This document shows positions 32,437 to 44,726 of a DNA stretch of 64,000 nt, one piece after another. This DNA is from Miscanthus floridulus. Taxonomy: Eukaryota; Streptophyta; Magnoliopsida; Poales; Poaceae. The position numbers and the translations under genes are program-made. The stretch is taken from NCBI RefSeq assembly GCF_019320115.1, contig NC_089588.1, positions 117,512,904 to 117,576,903 of the forward strand, given 5' to 3'. The notes beneath the pieces are model-generated. The model searched no databases, was not told the DNA's origin, and saw only the letters and a list, made by a program, of their open reading frames with translations. The stretch's first letter is position 1; each line of letters opens with the position of its first letter.

Positions 32437-33502
32437 TTGACTAGCGAGCAGCCGGCCGGCCGGTGAATAAAAATAGTCTAGAAGTCGGACCAACTCACTG
32501 TATGCTTTGCTCAATATAATCTAGCTTTCTTCTGGACGACGGTCGATGCAAAGAAACGACTTGCCACGAATCGAACCAGGGGAGTGATCGAGTGGCTAAG
32601 CAGCCTAACAAATGCTTAAAATTAAATTAAAATAAGAGCTTTGTTACACCGAACGGTCGAGGACGACGTCCCAGCAGCCATGTTCCGTGGACCATGCCGT
32701 GGCGCGGTTCTAGGCATTGGAGACCGGCCGGCCTGACAACGGGGACTAACTCATCCCTAAATCCGATCCATCAGTTGCGTCGTAGTCTTCCCAGCCCCTC
32801 GCTCTGATCAGACCTGGACGCGATTTGTCCTCTTGTCCTTGCATAGAAAAAATTTGTTTCTTGTGATATGTGGCTCTGTGGATCTGTGATCTTGTGATTT
32901 GTGATTGTCTGGAGATAGAAGAAGGCTGGAGGTAGAAGGGGGATGAAGGTTGTTGGATCTTAATTCTATGGTGTAAAAAAATCATGTGTTGAAACTATAT
33001 AAAACGCATGGTTGTTGGGTAGACAGTGTGTTGAGCTTTACATTTTTTCTCTTTAATCTGCAAGCTTTTATTTCTTGTATCTCTATCTGGCGTAGGTCGC
33101 AGCTGCTGTGCCGCCGGCTGCGCAATGTTGTCCGCTAGGCATACACCACCACCACGTGGAGGCTAACAAGAGGACAGAAACTTACAAACAGAAGGATAAG
33201 CTCGCCAATGGCGGCGGCTTCAAGCCTGATGGTTCAGGTTGTTTCTCGATCGCCATGATGCATGCGTCGTCACTCTTTGTTTCCTATTGCTACTTCCTAG
33301 TAGCAATATAATCGCATGCATTCAAGAGTGGCTCAGCACACCCTAGGTGTAGACCACGAGACAAAACTGACCTTAAAAAATACTAAGTAGTACTGAATAT
33401 CGTTCAATATCAGTCAGGACTATACCCATCACCCCGAAATACTAAATAATACTGAATTCTATTCAGTACAACAGTTTGGTGTAAAATATTATTCTCTCTC
33501 TC

Positions 33503-33520
<18 letters not shown>
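32434..33520. repeat. Direct repeat unit 1 (about 1.1 kb)
   Basis: Sequence from 'gccttgactagcgagcagcc' to the (CA)n/(TA)n run near 33510 recurs at 34806-36200 in the same orientation with few differences. No protein domain is recognisable in it. This copy is free of the 282-bp MITE found in unit 2 and so shows the empty site 'gaggctaacaagagg'. Confidence 0.85.
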
Positions 33521-33573
<53 letters not shown>

Positions 33574-33594
33574 TTGGACAAAATAAGTTATATA

Positions 33595-33837
33595 GGGAGA
33601 GTATATTCAGTAGCCAGCTACAAAATAAGTTATTCTGTAGCCACTTATATTTACAATAATTTTATATACTAATTTACGATAATGTCAATATATATTTATG
33701 ATAGTTGGGTTACTATAACACATGGGGATATTTACCATAACGTTATAGTAAACCACTTAGTCAAGAGTTACTATAATCTCGTAAATTAACATAGTAATTA
33801 TCGTAACTCAAAGTGGCTACAGAATAAGTTATTTTGT
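33595..33837 (+). mobile_element. Micron-like element, copy 4
   Basis: Begins 'gggagagtatattcagtagc' after 'tata' and carries the private variant 'cttagtcaagagttac' where other copies have 'agtaaggagtt'. Its right part is the left arm of a perfect palindrome (33732-33943). Confidence 0.75.
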
Positions 33838-33943
33838 ACAAAATAACTTATTCTGTAGCCACTTTGAGTTACGATAATTACTATGTTAATTTACGAGATT
33901 ATAGTAACTCTTGACTAAGTGGTTTACTATAACGTTATGGTAA
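33732..33943. repeat. Perfect 212-bp palindrome
   Basis: Arms 33732-33837 and 33838-33943 are exact reverse complements over 106 bp with no spacer (centre GTAC at 33836-33839). They are formed by the end of Micron-like copy 4 and an inverted partial copy, and both share the same private variant ('gtcaagag' / 'ctcttgac'). Checked base by base from the sequence. Confidence 0.95.
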
Positions 33944-34187
33944 CTACAAAATAACTTATTCTGTAGCCACTTTGAGTTACGATAATTACTACGTTAATTT
34001 ACGAGATTATAGTAACTATTTACTAAGTGGTTTACTATAACGTTATGGTAAATATCTCCATGTGTTATAGTAACCCAACTATCATAAATATGTATTGACA
34101 TTATCGTAAATTAGTATATAAAATTATCGTAAATAGAGGTGACTACAAAATAACTTATTTTATAGCTGGCTACTAAATATACTCTTC
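33944..34187 (-). mobile_element. Micron-like element, inverted copy
   Basis: Directly abuts the palindrome and runs in minus orientation from 'ctacaaaataacttattctg' to 'atatactcttcc'. It differs from the palindrome arms ('ttaactactt'-type differences such as 'attactacgttaa'), so it is an older, separate copy. Confidence 0.7.
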
Positions 34188-34192
34188 CTATA

Positions 34193-34693
34193 GAACTACT
34201 CCCTCCGTCCCAGAATATATGTCGTTCTCGCTTTCCGAGAAACAACTTTAAAAAATATATATTAAAAAATATTATTATTTATGATACATAATTAGCATCA
34301 TTGGAAAGATCTTTGAATCTAGTTTTTTAACAAATTTATTTGGAGACATAAATGTTGCACATATTTTGTACAAATTGAGTCAAAGTCGTGGCACGGACAC
34401 CGAAAACGACAGATAAATTAGGACGGAGGGAGTACTACTCTGCAGCTGGCTATAGAATAACTTATTCTGTAGCCACTTTGAGTTACGATAATTACTATGT
34501 TAATTTACGAAATTATAGTAACTCCATACTAGGTGGTTTACTATAACGTTACGATAAATATCGCCATGTGTTATAATAACCCAACTATCGTAAATATGTA
34601 TTGACATTATCGTAAATTAGTATATAAAATTATCGTAAATGAAAGTGCCTACAGAATAACTTATTTTATAGCTGACTACTGAATATACTCTCC

Positions 34694-34694
<1 letters not shown>
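34193..34694 (-). mobile_element. Micron-like element, inverted copy split by a Stowaway MITE
   Basis: Element ends are 'gaactac' (34193) and 'tactctccc' (34694). The first few bases are separated from the rest by the Stowaway at 34199-34432. Compared with the copy at 54153 ('gaactactatcttgtagctgg'), the split falls right after the first TA. Confidence 0.7.
34199..34432. mobile_element. 234-bp Stowaway MITE (Tc1/mariner type)
   Basis: Ends are CTCCCTCCGTCCCAGAAT and, inward from the right, CTCCCTCCGTCCTAATTT, flanked by the TA dinucleotide on both sides. These are classic grass Stowaway ends and target. No coding frame. It is nested in a Micron-like copy. Confidence 0.95.
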
Positions 34695-36230
<1,536 letters not shown>

Positions 36231-36599
36231 CCAGCTACAAAATAAGTCGAACAAAATAAGTTATATATATATACACACACTACTAGAAAACAGACCTTTC
36301 ATCCCGCCTCTATTTTTGCCTTTAGTTCCGGTATTTTTGTGTTCGGGACTATTAGTCCTGGTTGTATCCTCAAACAAGGATACAAAGTTCCTGCCCCAAG
36401 TGTGTGGCGACGGTAGGCAACAATTAGTCCCGATTATAGCTCAGAGCCGGGACTAAAGGTTATCCTTTAGTCCCGGCTGGACCCTCTAACCGGGAATAAA
36501 TCTTTACTCCCGGCTTGAGGATCCAGCCGGGACTAAAGGATGACCTTTAGTCCCGGCTCTCGGCTATAACAGGGATAAAATCTTTCTTGATAAAATAAT

Positions 36600-36705
36600 A
36601 TAGTCGCGCTGGACAAAAAAATGGGACAGCCAGGCATTGAACCCACGACCTCATAGCCAAGGTCCAAACCGCAGCGCACTAGCTAGCCATCTGAACTAAG
36701 TCACT
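36600..36705 (-). other. tRNA-like segment in CACTA-2
   Basis: The minus strand reads TAGTTCAGATGGCTAGCTAG, GCGC, then GAGGTCGTGGGTTCAATGCC. The first resembles a D-arm/box A (TTCAGATGGCTAG) and the last a TpsiC-arm/box B (GGGTTCAATGCC). An acceptor stem is not evident. It looks like a tRNA-derived remnant rather than a gene. Confidence 0.45.
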
Positions 36706-37799
36706 TTCTCGACAAGAAAGCACCCAAACATTTATTTAATACGAGAAAAAGACCCTTTAATTGATTATATTCTTTTGTTAACTATACTTTGAATTTTCTG
36801 GTCCATGTGCTTTCTAGTGCCTGATTGATCTCATAATTTTTATCAGGGTTTCAAATGCCCAGTGTGAAGCCACCACCAAGTTCGAGATTTTTCTGAATTG
36901 GTTTGGTAATTTGTTCACTTTAATTGAATTTCCACGCGACTTCACCGATTAATTATACGTTGAACTGAGTCCACCCCCGAAAAGATCCGGAATGGTGCCA
37001 AACTCTGCCAAATGGTCTCTTGTGCTCTAAGAGACAAATATTTGTGGAGGTTGATGCAAAATTATATTTTTTTGAATATGTAATTCACCGTATTTCGTCT
37101 CACGCGGCACAAAGAAAAATGTAATAATAAAAATAATTATTAGAAAAAACCTAAGATCTTGTGTGGGGCCATATTTTGGGTGTAAATGACTGCCAAAATT
37201 TTTTAAGCCATTTCGACATAGGCGGAGTTGACGTGCTTCACAGAGGTATATAGAACCTTTCGTCGAACCCTATCTATACACCTAGGTTCTCTGGGATTCT
37301 GAGGTCCATGTGCTTTCTAGTGCCAGATTGGGCTAAAACTTTTTCTCAAGACTTTAAATGCCTTATGTGTAGCCACCACCAAGTTTGAGATTTTTCTGAG
37401 GTGGTTTGGTACTTTTTTAACTTTAATTGAATTTCCGCCCGAACTCACTGATTAATTATACAATGATTAATGAAGAACCTAAAGATTTACGTTACAATTA
37501 CGTGAAAACTAATTTCCTGTCGAAAACCAATAAATTTAATAATTTCAATTAAAGTCTACATTTTGCATTAACGAAAATAGTGAGTATTAGTTGCATTATG
37601 TTCAACATTTATAATAAAAAACACAATAGTTTAGGTCACATATTTTTTTGTGTGTAGTAAATGAAAATAAAGTTTATTACTTTTTCTAAAAAAATTATGC
37701 CTAGTATTGAATTTACTGCGCAAATAATAAGACTTAAACATTTAAATACAAAACATATATAAAATGAATTGATCTGCTTAAAAGTTGGCTAGAAATGAA
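36706..37799. other. CACTA-2 non-coding interior
   Basis: AT-rich. Two passages resemble each other ('ggtccatgtgctttctagtgcc' at about 36800 and 37303, 'agccaccaccaagtt' at about 36875 and 37371), marking a diverged internal duplication of about 500 bp. No gene. Confidence 0.55.
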
Positions 37800-38010
37800 A
37801 ATGTAGCCCACCTTTAGTCCCGGCTCCTGCCACCAGCCAGGACTAAAGGTGGGCTGCATTTGGCGGCCCGCCAAAAAATCCTTTAGTCTCGGCTCCTGCC
37901 ACCAGCCGGGACTAAAGGTCCACCCTTTAGTCCCGGCTGGTGGCAACAGCCAGGACTAAAGGTGCTTTAGTCCCGAGCAGTGGATGGAGCCGGGACTAAA
38001 GGTCCCTCTC
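37800..38010. repeat. Internal block of subterminal-type repeats in CACTA-2
   Basis: About eight 'tttagtcccggct' and 'agccgggactaaag' motifs in both orientations, followed by a 'ctatata' box (38011-38017) and then the likely leader of the second gene. Same location relative to the second gene as 17400-17660 in CACTA-1. Confidence 0.8.
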
Positions 38011-38640
38011 CTATATACCGCCGCCTCCCTTCTCTCTTCCTCATCATCGATCGTCTTCATCTTCAGCGCGTCCCTAGAGCTCCGCCGCTGCCGATTTGCC
38101 TCCCCGGCCACCCCCAATGCCGCCTTCCTTATCGGAGGGCACCCCGAGGCTCGTCCACCTCGCCGGAGTAGCCCCGACGCCGTGCCCCTCACCAAGGAGC
38201 CCCCGGCCACCCCCGACGCCGCACGCGCGCCACGCCGCCGCGATTTTCGCCTTCCCGGCCACCCCCGACGCCACCTTCCTCATAGGAGGGCAACCCCGAC
38301 GCCCGCCCCACCTTGCCAAAGTAGCTCCGATGTCGTGCCCCTCAAGGAGGAGCCCCTGGCTGCCCCGACGCCGCGCGCGCGCCACACCGCCATCGATTTC
38401 GCTTTCCCGGGCCACCTCGGCCCGACGCAGCGCCTTCTTCCTCACCGAAGGGCATCTCGACGCCCACCCACACCTCGGCGGAGTAGCCCCGACGACGCCG
38501 CGCCCGGCCAGGAGCCCCCGTGCCTCGATCCAGGCCGCTGTCCACCACCGCCCGTCGCTTTGTATATCAATTAATGTATACATGTATAATTTTTCCTTAG
38601 GAAAAAAATCAATTGTGTTATACTGATACCATGTGGCCTA

Positions 38641-38722
38641 TACCCTAACCCTAAACCACCCTAAACCCTAAACCACCCTAAACCCTAAACCCTAAACCAC
38701 CCTAAACCACCCGAAACCCTCC
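38641..38722. repeat. Interstitial telomere-like tract (CCCTAAA variants)
   Basis: About ten tandem units of 'ccctaaa' and 'ccaccctaaa' lie upstream of the second-gene ATG of CACTA-2 (38839). CCCTAAA is the plant telomere unit, and AAACCCTAA is the telo-box of many plant promoters and leaders. Confidence 0.9.
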
Positions 38723-38838
38723 CCGGCCACCGACGCTGACTGGCCGCCCCACGCAGACACCACCGCCCCGAAATGTGTTTGAAATGTCTATGAAACCCTA
38801 ATTGCATAATTATTGTTTTATAATTGTTTAGGCTCTCT

Positions 38839-41768
38839 ATGGCCGACCCAAGAGACGATGACCTGGAGGCAGAAATGATGGATATTATCAACTCCGGCAC
38901 TGAACATTGTGCCGATGTTGATAATGACCAGCAGGAAGATGACGGGAGTCAATACTTGAATCTCGATCATATTGTTGAGGAAGTTGTTCATGAAGATAAT
39001 TCCGGCGAGGTATATATTTCTCAATATCTAGCTCTCATTTATTTATTATGCATACATGTAGCCCACTAGATCGACCTTCGTTTTATAATACTTTTTGTGT
39101 TCTATGCGTACATAGCCGTCTGGATCGACGACGACGACGGAGAACACAAAGAATGTTCGAGGGGCCAAAAGCCATTGGAAGGCCGCTACATCATCTCAGA
39201 ATTCAACGTGGCTACAGGCGAACCCACTAGGACAACATGCATAGAAATTCGTTTGTACCACTGTGGGTACCTTGTAAGGGACAAGCTCCCGATCCAATGC
39301 CCGTGAATGAAAAAAATAACAATACTCCTCATATTAGTTATGTCTCCTGATATGGACAAGGAGCTGATTTGGCAAGATGTTCTTGCACATTTCATGCTCC
39401 AAACAGATGATTATCATGAAGACATCACCCTTGAAAGGTTGATGGAGCGAGTTAGGCACTGGACAATGAAGAAGATGGCCACCCAATTCCAATCTGGAAG
39501 AAGCAGCTATACAAATCATACGTCAAGAAGATAATGGCATAAAAGATGCAGAGCTGCGCTTCCCTATGGATGACGTCACTGAACCTTAAACATCATGTGA
39601 GTTGCAATATTCCAAAAGATAATGCAACAGTGAAGGTGGCCTATTGGTGTTGTAAACCCTATCGACCGTACCAAGACACCATGAATCCATGGGGCAAGTA
39701 GTACCAGTTGGATATGCTACCGTCTCGGTGGATAAAGCTATGAAGGTTTTAGCGATTGTGCCTCTTGAACATCATGGAGGTGGATGAGGGAGAAGACCTG
39801 TGGGAGAAGCTGAGAAGTCATTCATTGCATGGCGCAAGCGCTACATCACTATTCCTGGGAAGTCGTTGCCGCACAATAGGTACGGATGAAAATGAACGAA
39901 ACAATTTTTTTATTAATTTTATATTGCCTCTTAAATAACAATTGATTCATTATTTCTATACGCACACAGCAGGGCCTCCCCCAACCTAAGTCTAATAGTA
40001 CAATCACCAGACAGCATAGTGCTCCGGGGCGGTGGTTACGATGGGGGTAGACGACACGGCTGCATTCCCCACCATCTCGTAGACAGTCTCCACTGCCGCC
40101 ACCACCGCCTCCAAGGCGTTCCCCAACGCCCTCCTCGAAGGTCTCCAACACCTGTTCCCCCACCTCCTCCCATGAACCAGGGAAGACGGCTGCAAACAAA
40201 TAAGCCATCCGCCCCGCCGGCGAAGACGACCAAGAAGGCCCCCGTGGAAACCAAGGCTAATTCCACAGAAATTGCCTGGTGAAATGAGTAAAGAGGAGTT
40301 AGATGATGCGGTTAAAAAAACCGTCGGAGCATTCTTCTCAGGCACAGGAAGAGGAAGCAGCAGGAGTAGAAGCACTTCCACCTACCTCCAGCTAAACTAA
40401 GGCGGATGGTGGAAGCTGAGCAGAAAAAGAGGCGGCAAGCTTGTAAGCCCTCGCCAGCATCAGACTTTGACCGCACTCTTAGCAAGATAATCAAGAAAGC
40501 TGCTAAAGCAGGGAAAACTGTTGCACAACTCGGAGAACAAGAATTGCAATCAGTCCCTCCTCTAGTTATTGCTAATGAATATGGTTCAAACATAGATATG
40601 CTGGATATGATGGAAATACCTGCTGATAAAGAAGTGGATATGGCGGAACTTGCTAACTTTTATGCTATGAGAGGTATCGACCTTGGCGATTTCCTCTTCG
40701 AAAGTGCGCCGGTAGCGGATGAATGGCAGAAATATGAGCATGGCAGGAGTCTATGGAATCCTAAGACCATCAATGAACTGGGTACACAATTGTTCAAGCT
40801 AAACATCTTGTACCTCGACGCTTGTCACAGGAAAGAGTTCTATATTTCTGTCAGAATCAAAGATGACCATTGGTTCCGTGGCGATGATGTTATGTACATT
40901 GAGTTTGCTGAATTACACCAACTAGTCCACCAGAACTCTCTCGACAAGACTCTCATCAGCTGCTATTGTCTGTAAGTGATCTTTCTACTAATTAATAATA
41001 AGTCACTACGTACGTACATGTCTGTGTTTATTATCCTCACTCTATATATATGATGCAGGTTTGAGATGGGAGAGTGCAAAAAGAGAGGGTGTACTGATAT
41101 TGGTTTCATTGATCCACATATCGTATTCAAAAACCTTAAACCCCAACCAACATGGAAAGCAGAAACGAAGACCAATATCAAGATGTTCTTAGAGAAGCAA
41201 CGTGACAAGAAATGTATACTCTTCCCCTACAACTTCAGGTAAGTGTTCATAATGTTGACGATCGTGTATCCATATATATATGTTCACTGTACCTGTTAGC
41301 TAATTAATGAGTGTTAATGGACATGGCAGTGAACACTGGATATTGATGGAACTCGATCTGGAGAAAGGACTTCTAGGCATCTGGGACTCGATGAGAAAAG
41401 AGCAAAAAGAGTTCCAAGAGATGATAGATACTATTCAGAGGTAATTGCAGTCTCACTAGCAAAACTATTCTAGTCTCTCTGCATGCAAATTAATGGTCCA
41501 AATATTTTTTATGTTATTTGGTAGTTGTTGGGAAAAGGTCTGTCAGGAACACCATATGAAATGCAAAGTGCCACTGAAAGTAGTGCTATACAAAGTAAGT
41601 ACTATATACCTACCTTAGTTCAATTTCCCTATGCTCAGATGATGACGAATCTTTTTGTCGTAAAGTGGGTTCTGCTGCAGCCCCAGGGGACCAATCTCTG
41701 TGGATACTATGTTTGAGAGTTCATGAGAGTGTGCTCAAGAAGAACTAGTCTAGAGCAAAAAAGGGTAA
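38839..41768 (+). pseudogene. CACTA-2 second gene: deleted transposase plus Ulp1-like protease
   Basis: Starts MADPRDDDLEAEMMDIINSG at 38839. A second exon (about 39115) carries the PSGSTTTTENTKN linker but soon shifts frame and contains a stop. Near 39535 most of the transposase domain is deleted, and sequence resumes at FPMDDVTEP. The proline-rich part (40080-40190) and the region up to DKTLISCYCL (40975) follow, then exons with GFIDPHIVFKNL (41060-41240), EHWILMELDL and GIWDSMRK (41330-41440), and QGTNLCGYYV followed by a stop and EFMRVCSRRTSLE (41680-41760). His, Asp and Cys of a Ulp1-like triad are visible. Intron borders match those of CACTA-1. Stops and deletions make it a pseudogene. 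Confidence 0.85.
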
Positions 41769-41772
41769 GTGT

Positions 41773-41775
<3 letters not shown>

Positions 41776-41816
<41 letters not shown>
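41776..41816. repeat. (TA)n run at the CACTA-2 / P450 junction
   Basis: A 40-bp TA run is the only sequence between the last CACTA-2 exon and the P450 coding region. It marks a rearrangement breakpoint. Confidence 0.95.
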
Positions 41817-41819
<3 letters not shown>

Positions 41820-42746
41820 GCTGCGCCGGTCCTGTCTCTGCACCTTGGCGCGCGGCGCGCGCTGCTGGTGTCCGCGCACGCCGCGGCCGTCGAGTGCTTT
41901 ACCGAGCGCGACGCCGCCCTGGCGGGCCGCCCGCGGCTGCTGGCCGGCGACGTCCTGGGCTACGGGTGCACCGATATCCTGTGGGCTTCCTACGGCGACC
42001 ACTGGCGAACGCTACGCAGGTTCTTCAGCGCCGAGCTCCTCTCGGCCTCCCGCCTCAACACGCGCGCCGCCGACCGCCGCGCAGAGGTCGCCGCCCTCGT
42101 CCACACCCTGATTCGCGATGCTGCTGATGCTGCCGGCACCACGGCTGCTGCTACGTCGGTGATGGTCACCCTGCGGCCAAGACTTTTCGAGTTCGTCATC
42201 AACGTGATGCTGCGCGCGCTCATCGGCGCGTCCCTGCACGGTAGCGACGCTCGCCGGTGGCAGGAGATCGTCGAGGAGAGCGTCCGGCTCAACGCGGCGC
42301 CCAGCGTCGGGGACCTGTACCCTGCTTTGCGGTGGGTCGACCGGCTACGAGGCGTGGACGCGGCGCTTTCGAGGCTGCAGGCGAGGCGCGATGCGTTGCT
42401 CGTCGGCCTCATCGAGGATCACTGTCGAAAGCGTGACGCTGGTGGTGTCCGAGACACCGATACCGGGAACAAAGTTGCCCTTGATGAGCTCCTGTCTCTG
42501 CAAGAAACAGATCCCATCTACTACACCGATACTGTCATCAAAGGCATCGTCATGGTCAGTAGTCTCTTCTCTTCAGTTAACCATGCATCTTGCAGAACTA
42601 ACTCGCTTCACACCTTTTGTTTCTTTGGTTTTTACTTTATAGTTATCAATAATTTTGATAGTACTAATTATGGTCAAATACTCACTTCACCAAATAAAAC
42701 TTCTAGTAGTATTAAAAAATTGTCCAACAAAAAATCAATCTAGCAA

Positions 42747-42916
42747 CTATGTGTTGCAACTCCACTTATTTGTAGCCATCCATCATCTCCGAACATGCTC
42801 TCAGCATTTGACACGTGTTCACAGCTGGCCATTTTTATTTGTGGATGTGCAACTTTTAACTTGCACGAATCTTGAATTAAACTAAACCGTTGGATAACCA
42901 GTGTTGCAACACATAG
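42747..42916. mobile_element. Short inverted-repeat element (MITE-like) in the P450 intron
   Basis: The 14-bp sequence CTATGTGTTGCAAC at 42747-42760 is exactly inverted at 42903-42916, bounding a 170-bp stretch. No clear target duplication was found, so the superfamily is open. Confidence 0.55.
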
Positions 42917-42929
42917 CCGTTGAAAATAC

Positions 42930-43540
42930 ACCTTGAGAGTATCAGCTTGAGACTACGGTCCGCATACCACTAGGCATTCGTTTTAACCAATAGCTTCTTG
43001 GGTGCTTGAGTTTTGATGTAGGACTTTGGGGTGAGAAATGTTCCCCGGCTTCGTGGCATTGCTAGCAGTGATGAGGCCTTTGACGCCATGCTCCTCGTAG
43101 GAGGCATTGACACAAGAGGCCTCCAGCCTCCTATGGTTTCTGTTGAAAAACCTTGGTCTCTCGGTCCACAATGACAATAGGCCGCCCACCACCCACGCAC
43201 CCCAAGTTGTTTCCTTGTTTGTTCCGTCAAGAAGGGTTATTTGTCCACTGCTGCTTTTGGTGGCTTCGCGGGCTTTGTGTTGTTGTGCTGGTATCGCGTT
43301 GTTGCTTCCTTTGTGAATGATGGGTGGAAGGGGGGTTAGTGCTTTGCGTTGTACGTTGCTTCTTCTTTATTAATACATGTCCGGCAATTTCTTGCATGTG
43401 TCTTTACCAGAAAAACCTAAACAGTATGGATTGCCTTCAATAAATAATGTACATAAGGAATTTTGATTGAACACATGTGAAGTTAGAAATATTTCTATTA
43501 TATACTAAAATAAATCCCAATGATGGTACGGTACATATGT
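42930..43540. other. Remainder of the P450 intron
   Basis: The sequence at 43250-43420, with 'tgtgttgttgtgctgg', a G-rich step and 'cttctttattaatacatgtc', reads like the 3' end of a non-LTR element but lacks a clear tail or duplication. Parts at 42960-43160 resemble exon 2 of a P450 very loosely ('gcattgctagcagtgatgaggcc'). Nothing is firm. Confidence 0.3.
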
Positions 43541-44178
43541 AGGCAATACTCCAAGGAGGGACTGGGACATCTATGCTGACAATCGAATGGGCGATGGCAC
43601 AGCTGCTGCTGCATCCTGAAGCCATTAACAAGGTGAGGACGGAGATCGACACGCACGTCGGAACAGCTCGGCTGGTGGAGGAATCGGACATCGCCAGCCT
43701 CACGTACCTACAGTGCGTCGTCAAGGAAACCCTCCGTCTGCGCCCCGTGGGTCCCATCATCCCGGCGCACGAGGCCATGGAGGACTGCACCGTCGGCGGG
43801 TTCCACGTCCGGCGGGGCACCATGATCCTCGTGAACGCCTGGGCGATCCAGCGGGACCCCGCGGCCTGGGACGCGCCAGACGAGTTCAGGCCGGAGCGGT
43901 TCTTGGACGACGATGGTGGCAAGGTGACGGCGGCGAACGCCGTTCCCATGCTGCCGTTCGGGCTGGGCCGTAGGCGGTGCCCCGCTGAGGCCATGGCGAT
44001 GCGCCTTGTTAGCTCCACGGTGGCGGCGCTTGTGCAGTGCTTCGAGTGGGATGTTGGGGAAGGCAGAACGATTGACATGACAGAAGGTGGTGGGCTGTCC
44101 ATGCCCATGGCGACACCGTTGGCTGCTGTCTGCAGGCCTCGTGAGTTTGTGAAGAGCATGCTGTCTGCCTCAACATGA

Positions 44179-44726
44179 TGTCGTGAATAGTTGCAATTAG
44201 TGGTTACTAGAAATGATAAATTACGTATTATTTATCTTCTGTCGCTCTTTACTCTCAGATTGTTGTTAAGCCAAACTATCTTTAAGTTTGACCATGTTTG
44301 TATACAAACAATAATATTTTATGGGGGAAAGTACATTGTTCAGCCTCCTAGTGGCACCTCATTATTTATTTTAAAAAGATGATCAAATAAATTTAAAGCA
44401 GAAACAAGTAGATGTAGATAACGTTTTCAGAAGAAAAACTGGTACTAGTTTCCTATTTTCCTGATCTGGAATAATTTAATTATGTATTTTCGAGATCATA
44501 CCAGCTTCAACATCAATCAAAGGTCAAAATTTGTCTAGTTTTCCAGTTTCGTCAAAAAAAATTTCTCTAGTTTCGACAGAGAGGGTGTTCGTTATCCGAT
44601 CTTGAAGTTTAAGGAAAAATCAGACTAGCGTGCAAATTAAAAGGTTGAAAAATGGAATTTACCGTTACTTGTTGATAGACTTGGTCAAACTTTGAATTAA
44701 AATGTGGTAACATGTGCTACCCCGAT
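44179..44726. other. AT-rich 3' flank of the P450
   Basis: No coding frame with a domain and no repeat recognised. Presumably the original 3' flank of the P450 up to the gypsy sequence. Confidence 0.4.

Larger units (their letters stand above)
36278..41768 (+). mobile_element. CACTA-2: internally deleted relative of CACTA-1, right end missing
   Basis: Starts CACTACTAGAAAACAGACC at 36278 followed by 'tagtcccggct' motifs in both orientations. In order it holds a tRNA-like segment, AT-rich sequence, the internal repeat block (37800-38010), a telomere-like tract and the second gene (38839 onward). The foldback units, GRF gene and TNP2 are absent. It stops at a (TA)n run at 41776 without a CACTA terminus. 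Confidence 0.85.
41817..44178 (+). pseudogene. CYP81-type cytochrome P450, N-terminally truncated
   Basis: Exon 1 (41817-42554) starts abruptly with [20 protein letters not shown] and includes [20 protein letters not shown] (helix C WxxxR). Exon 2 (43543-44178) holds the I-helix GGTGTS, KETLRLRP (ExxR), FRPERF and FGLGRRRCPAEAM (heme-binding Cys), with a stop at 44176. The intron has a gt donor at 42555 and a tatgtag acceptor at 43542, at the usual CYP81-like position. The membrane anchor and proline-rich hinge (roughly 60 residues) are missing, replaced by (TA)n. The I-helix acidic residue of (A/G)GxDT is Gly, and the Gly after the heme Cys-Pro is Ala. Family assignment is by overall resemblance. 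Otherwise the frame is open, so the loss may be recent. Confidence 0.85.

Noticed and set aside
32555..32620. Possible tRNA-like box B ('ggttcgattcgtggc' on the minus strand) in both direct-repeat units
   Set aside because: Only a box B-like match; no box A at the right distance and no stems.
38074..38626. 169-196-codon frames on both strands
   Set aside because: GC-rich leader of the CACTA-2 second gene; not conserved with the matching region of CACTA-1.
43250..43420. LINE 3' end in the P450 intron
   Set aside because: Only a general resemblance; no poly(A)-type tail or target duplication could be shown.
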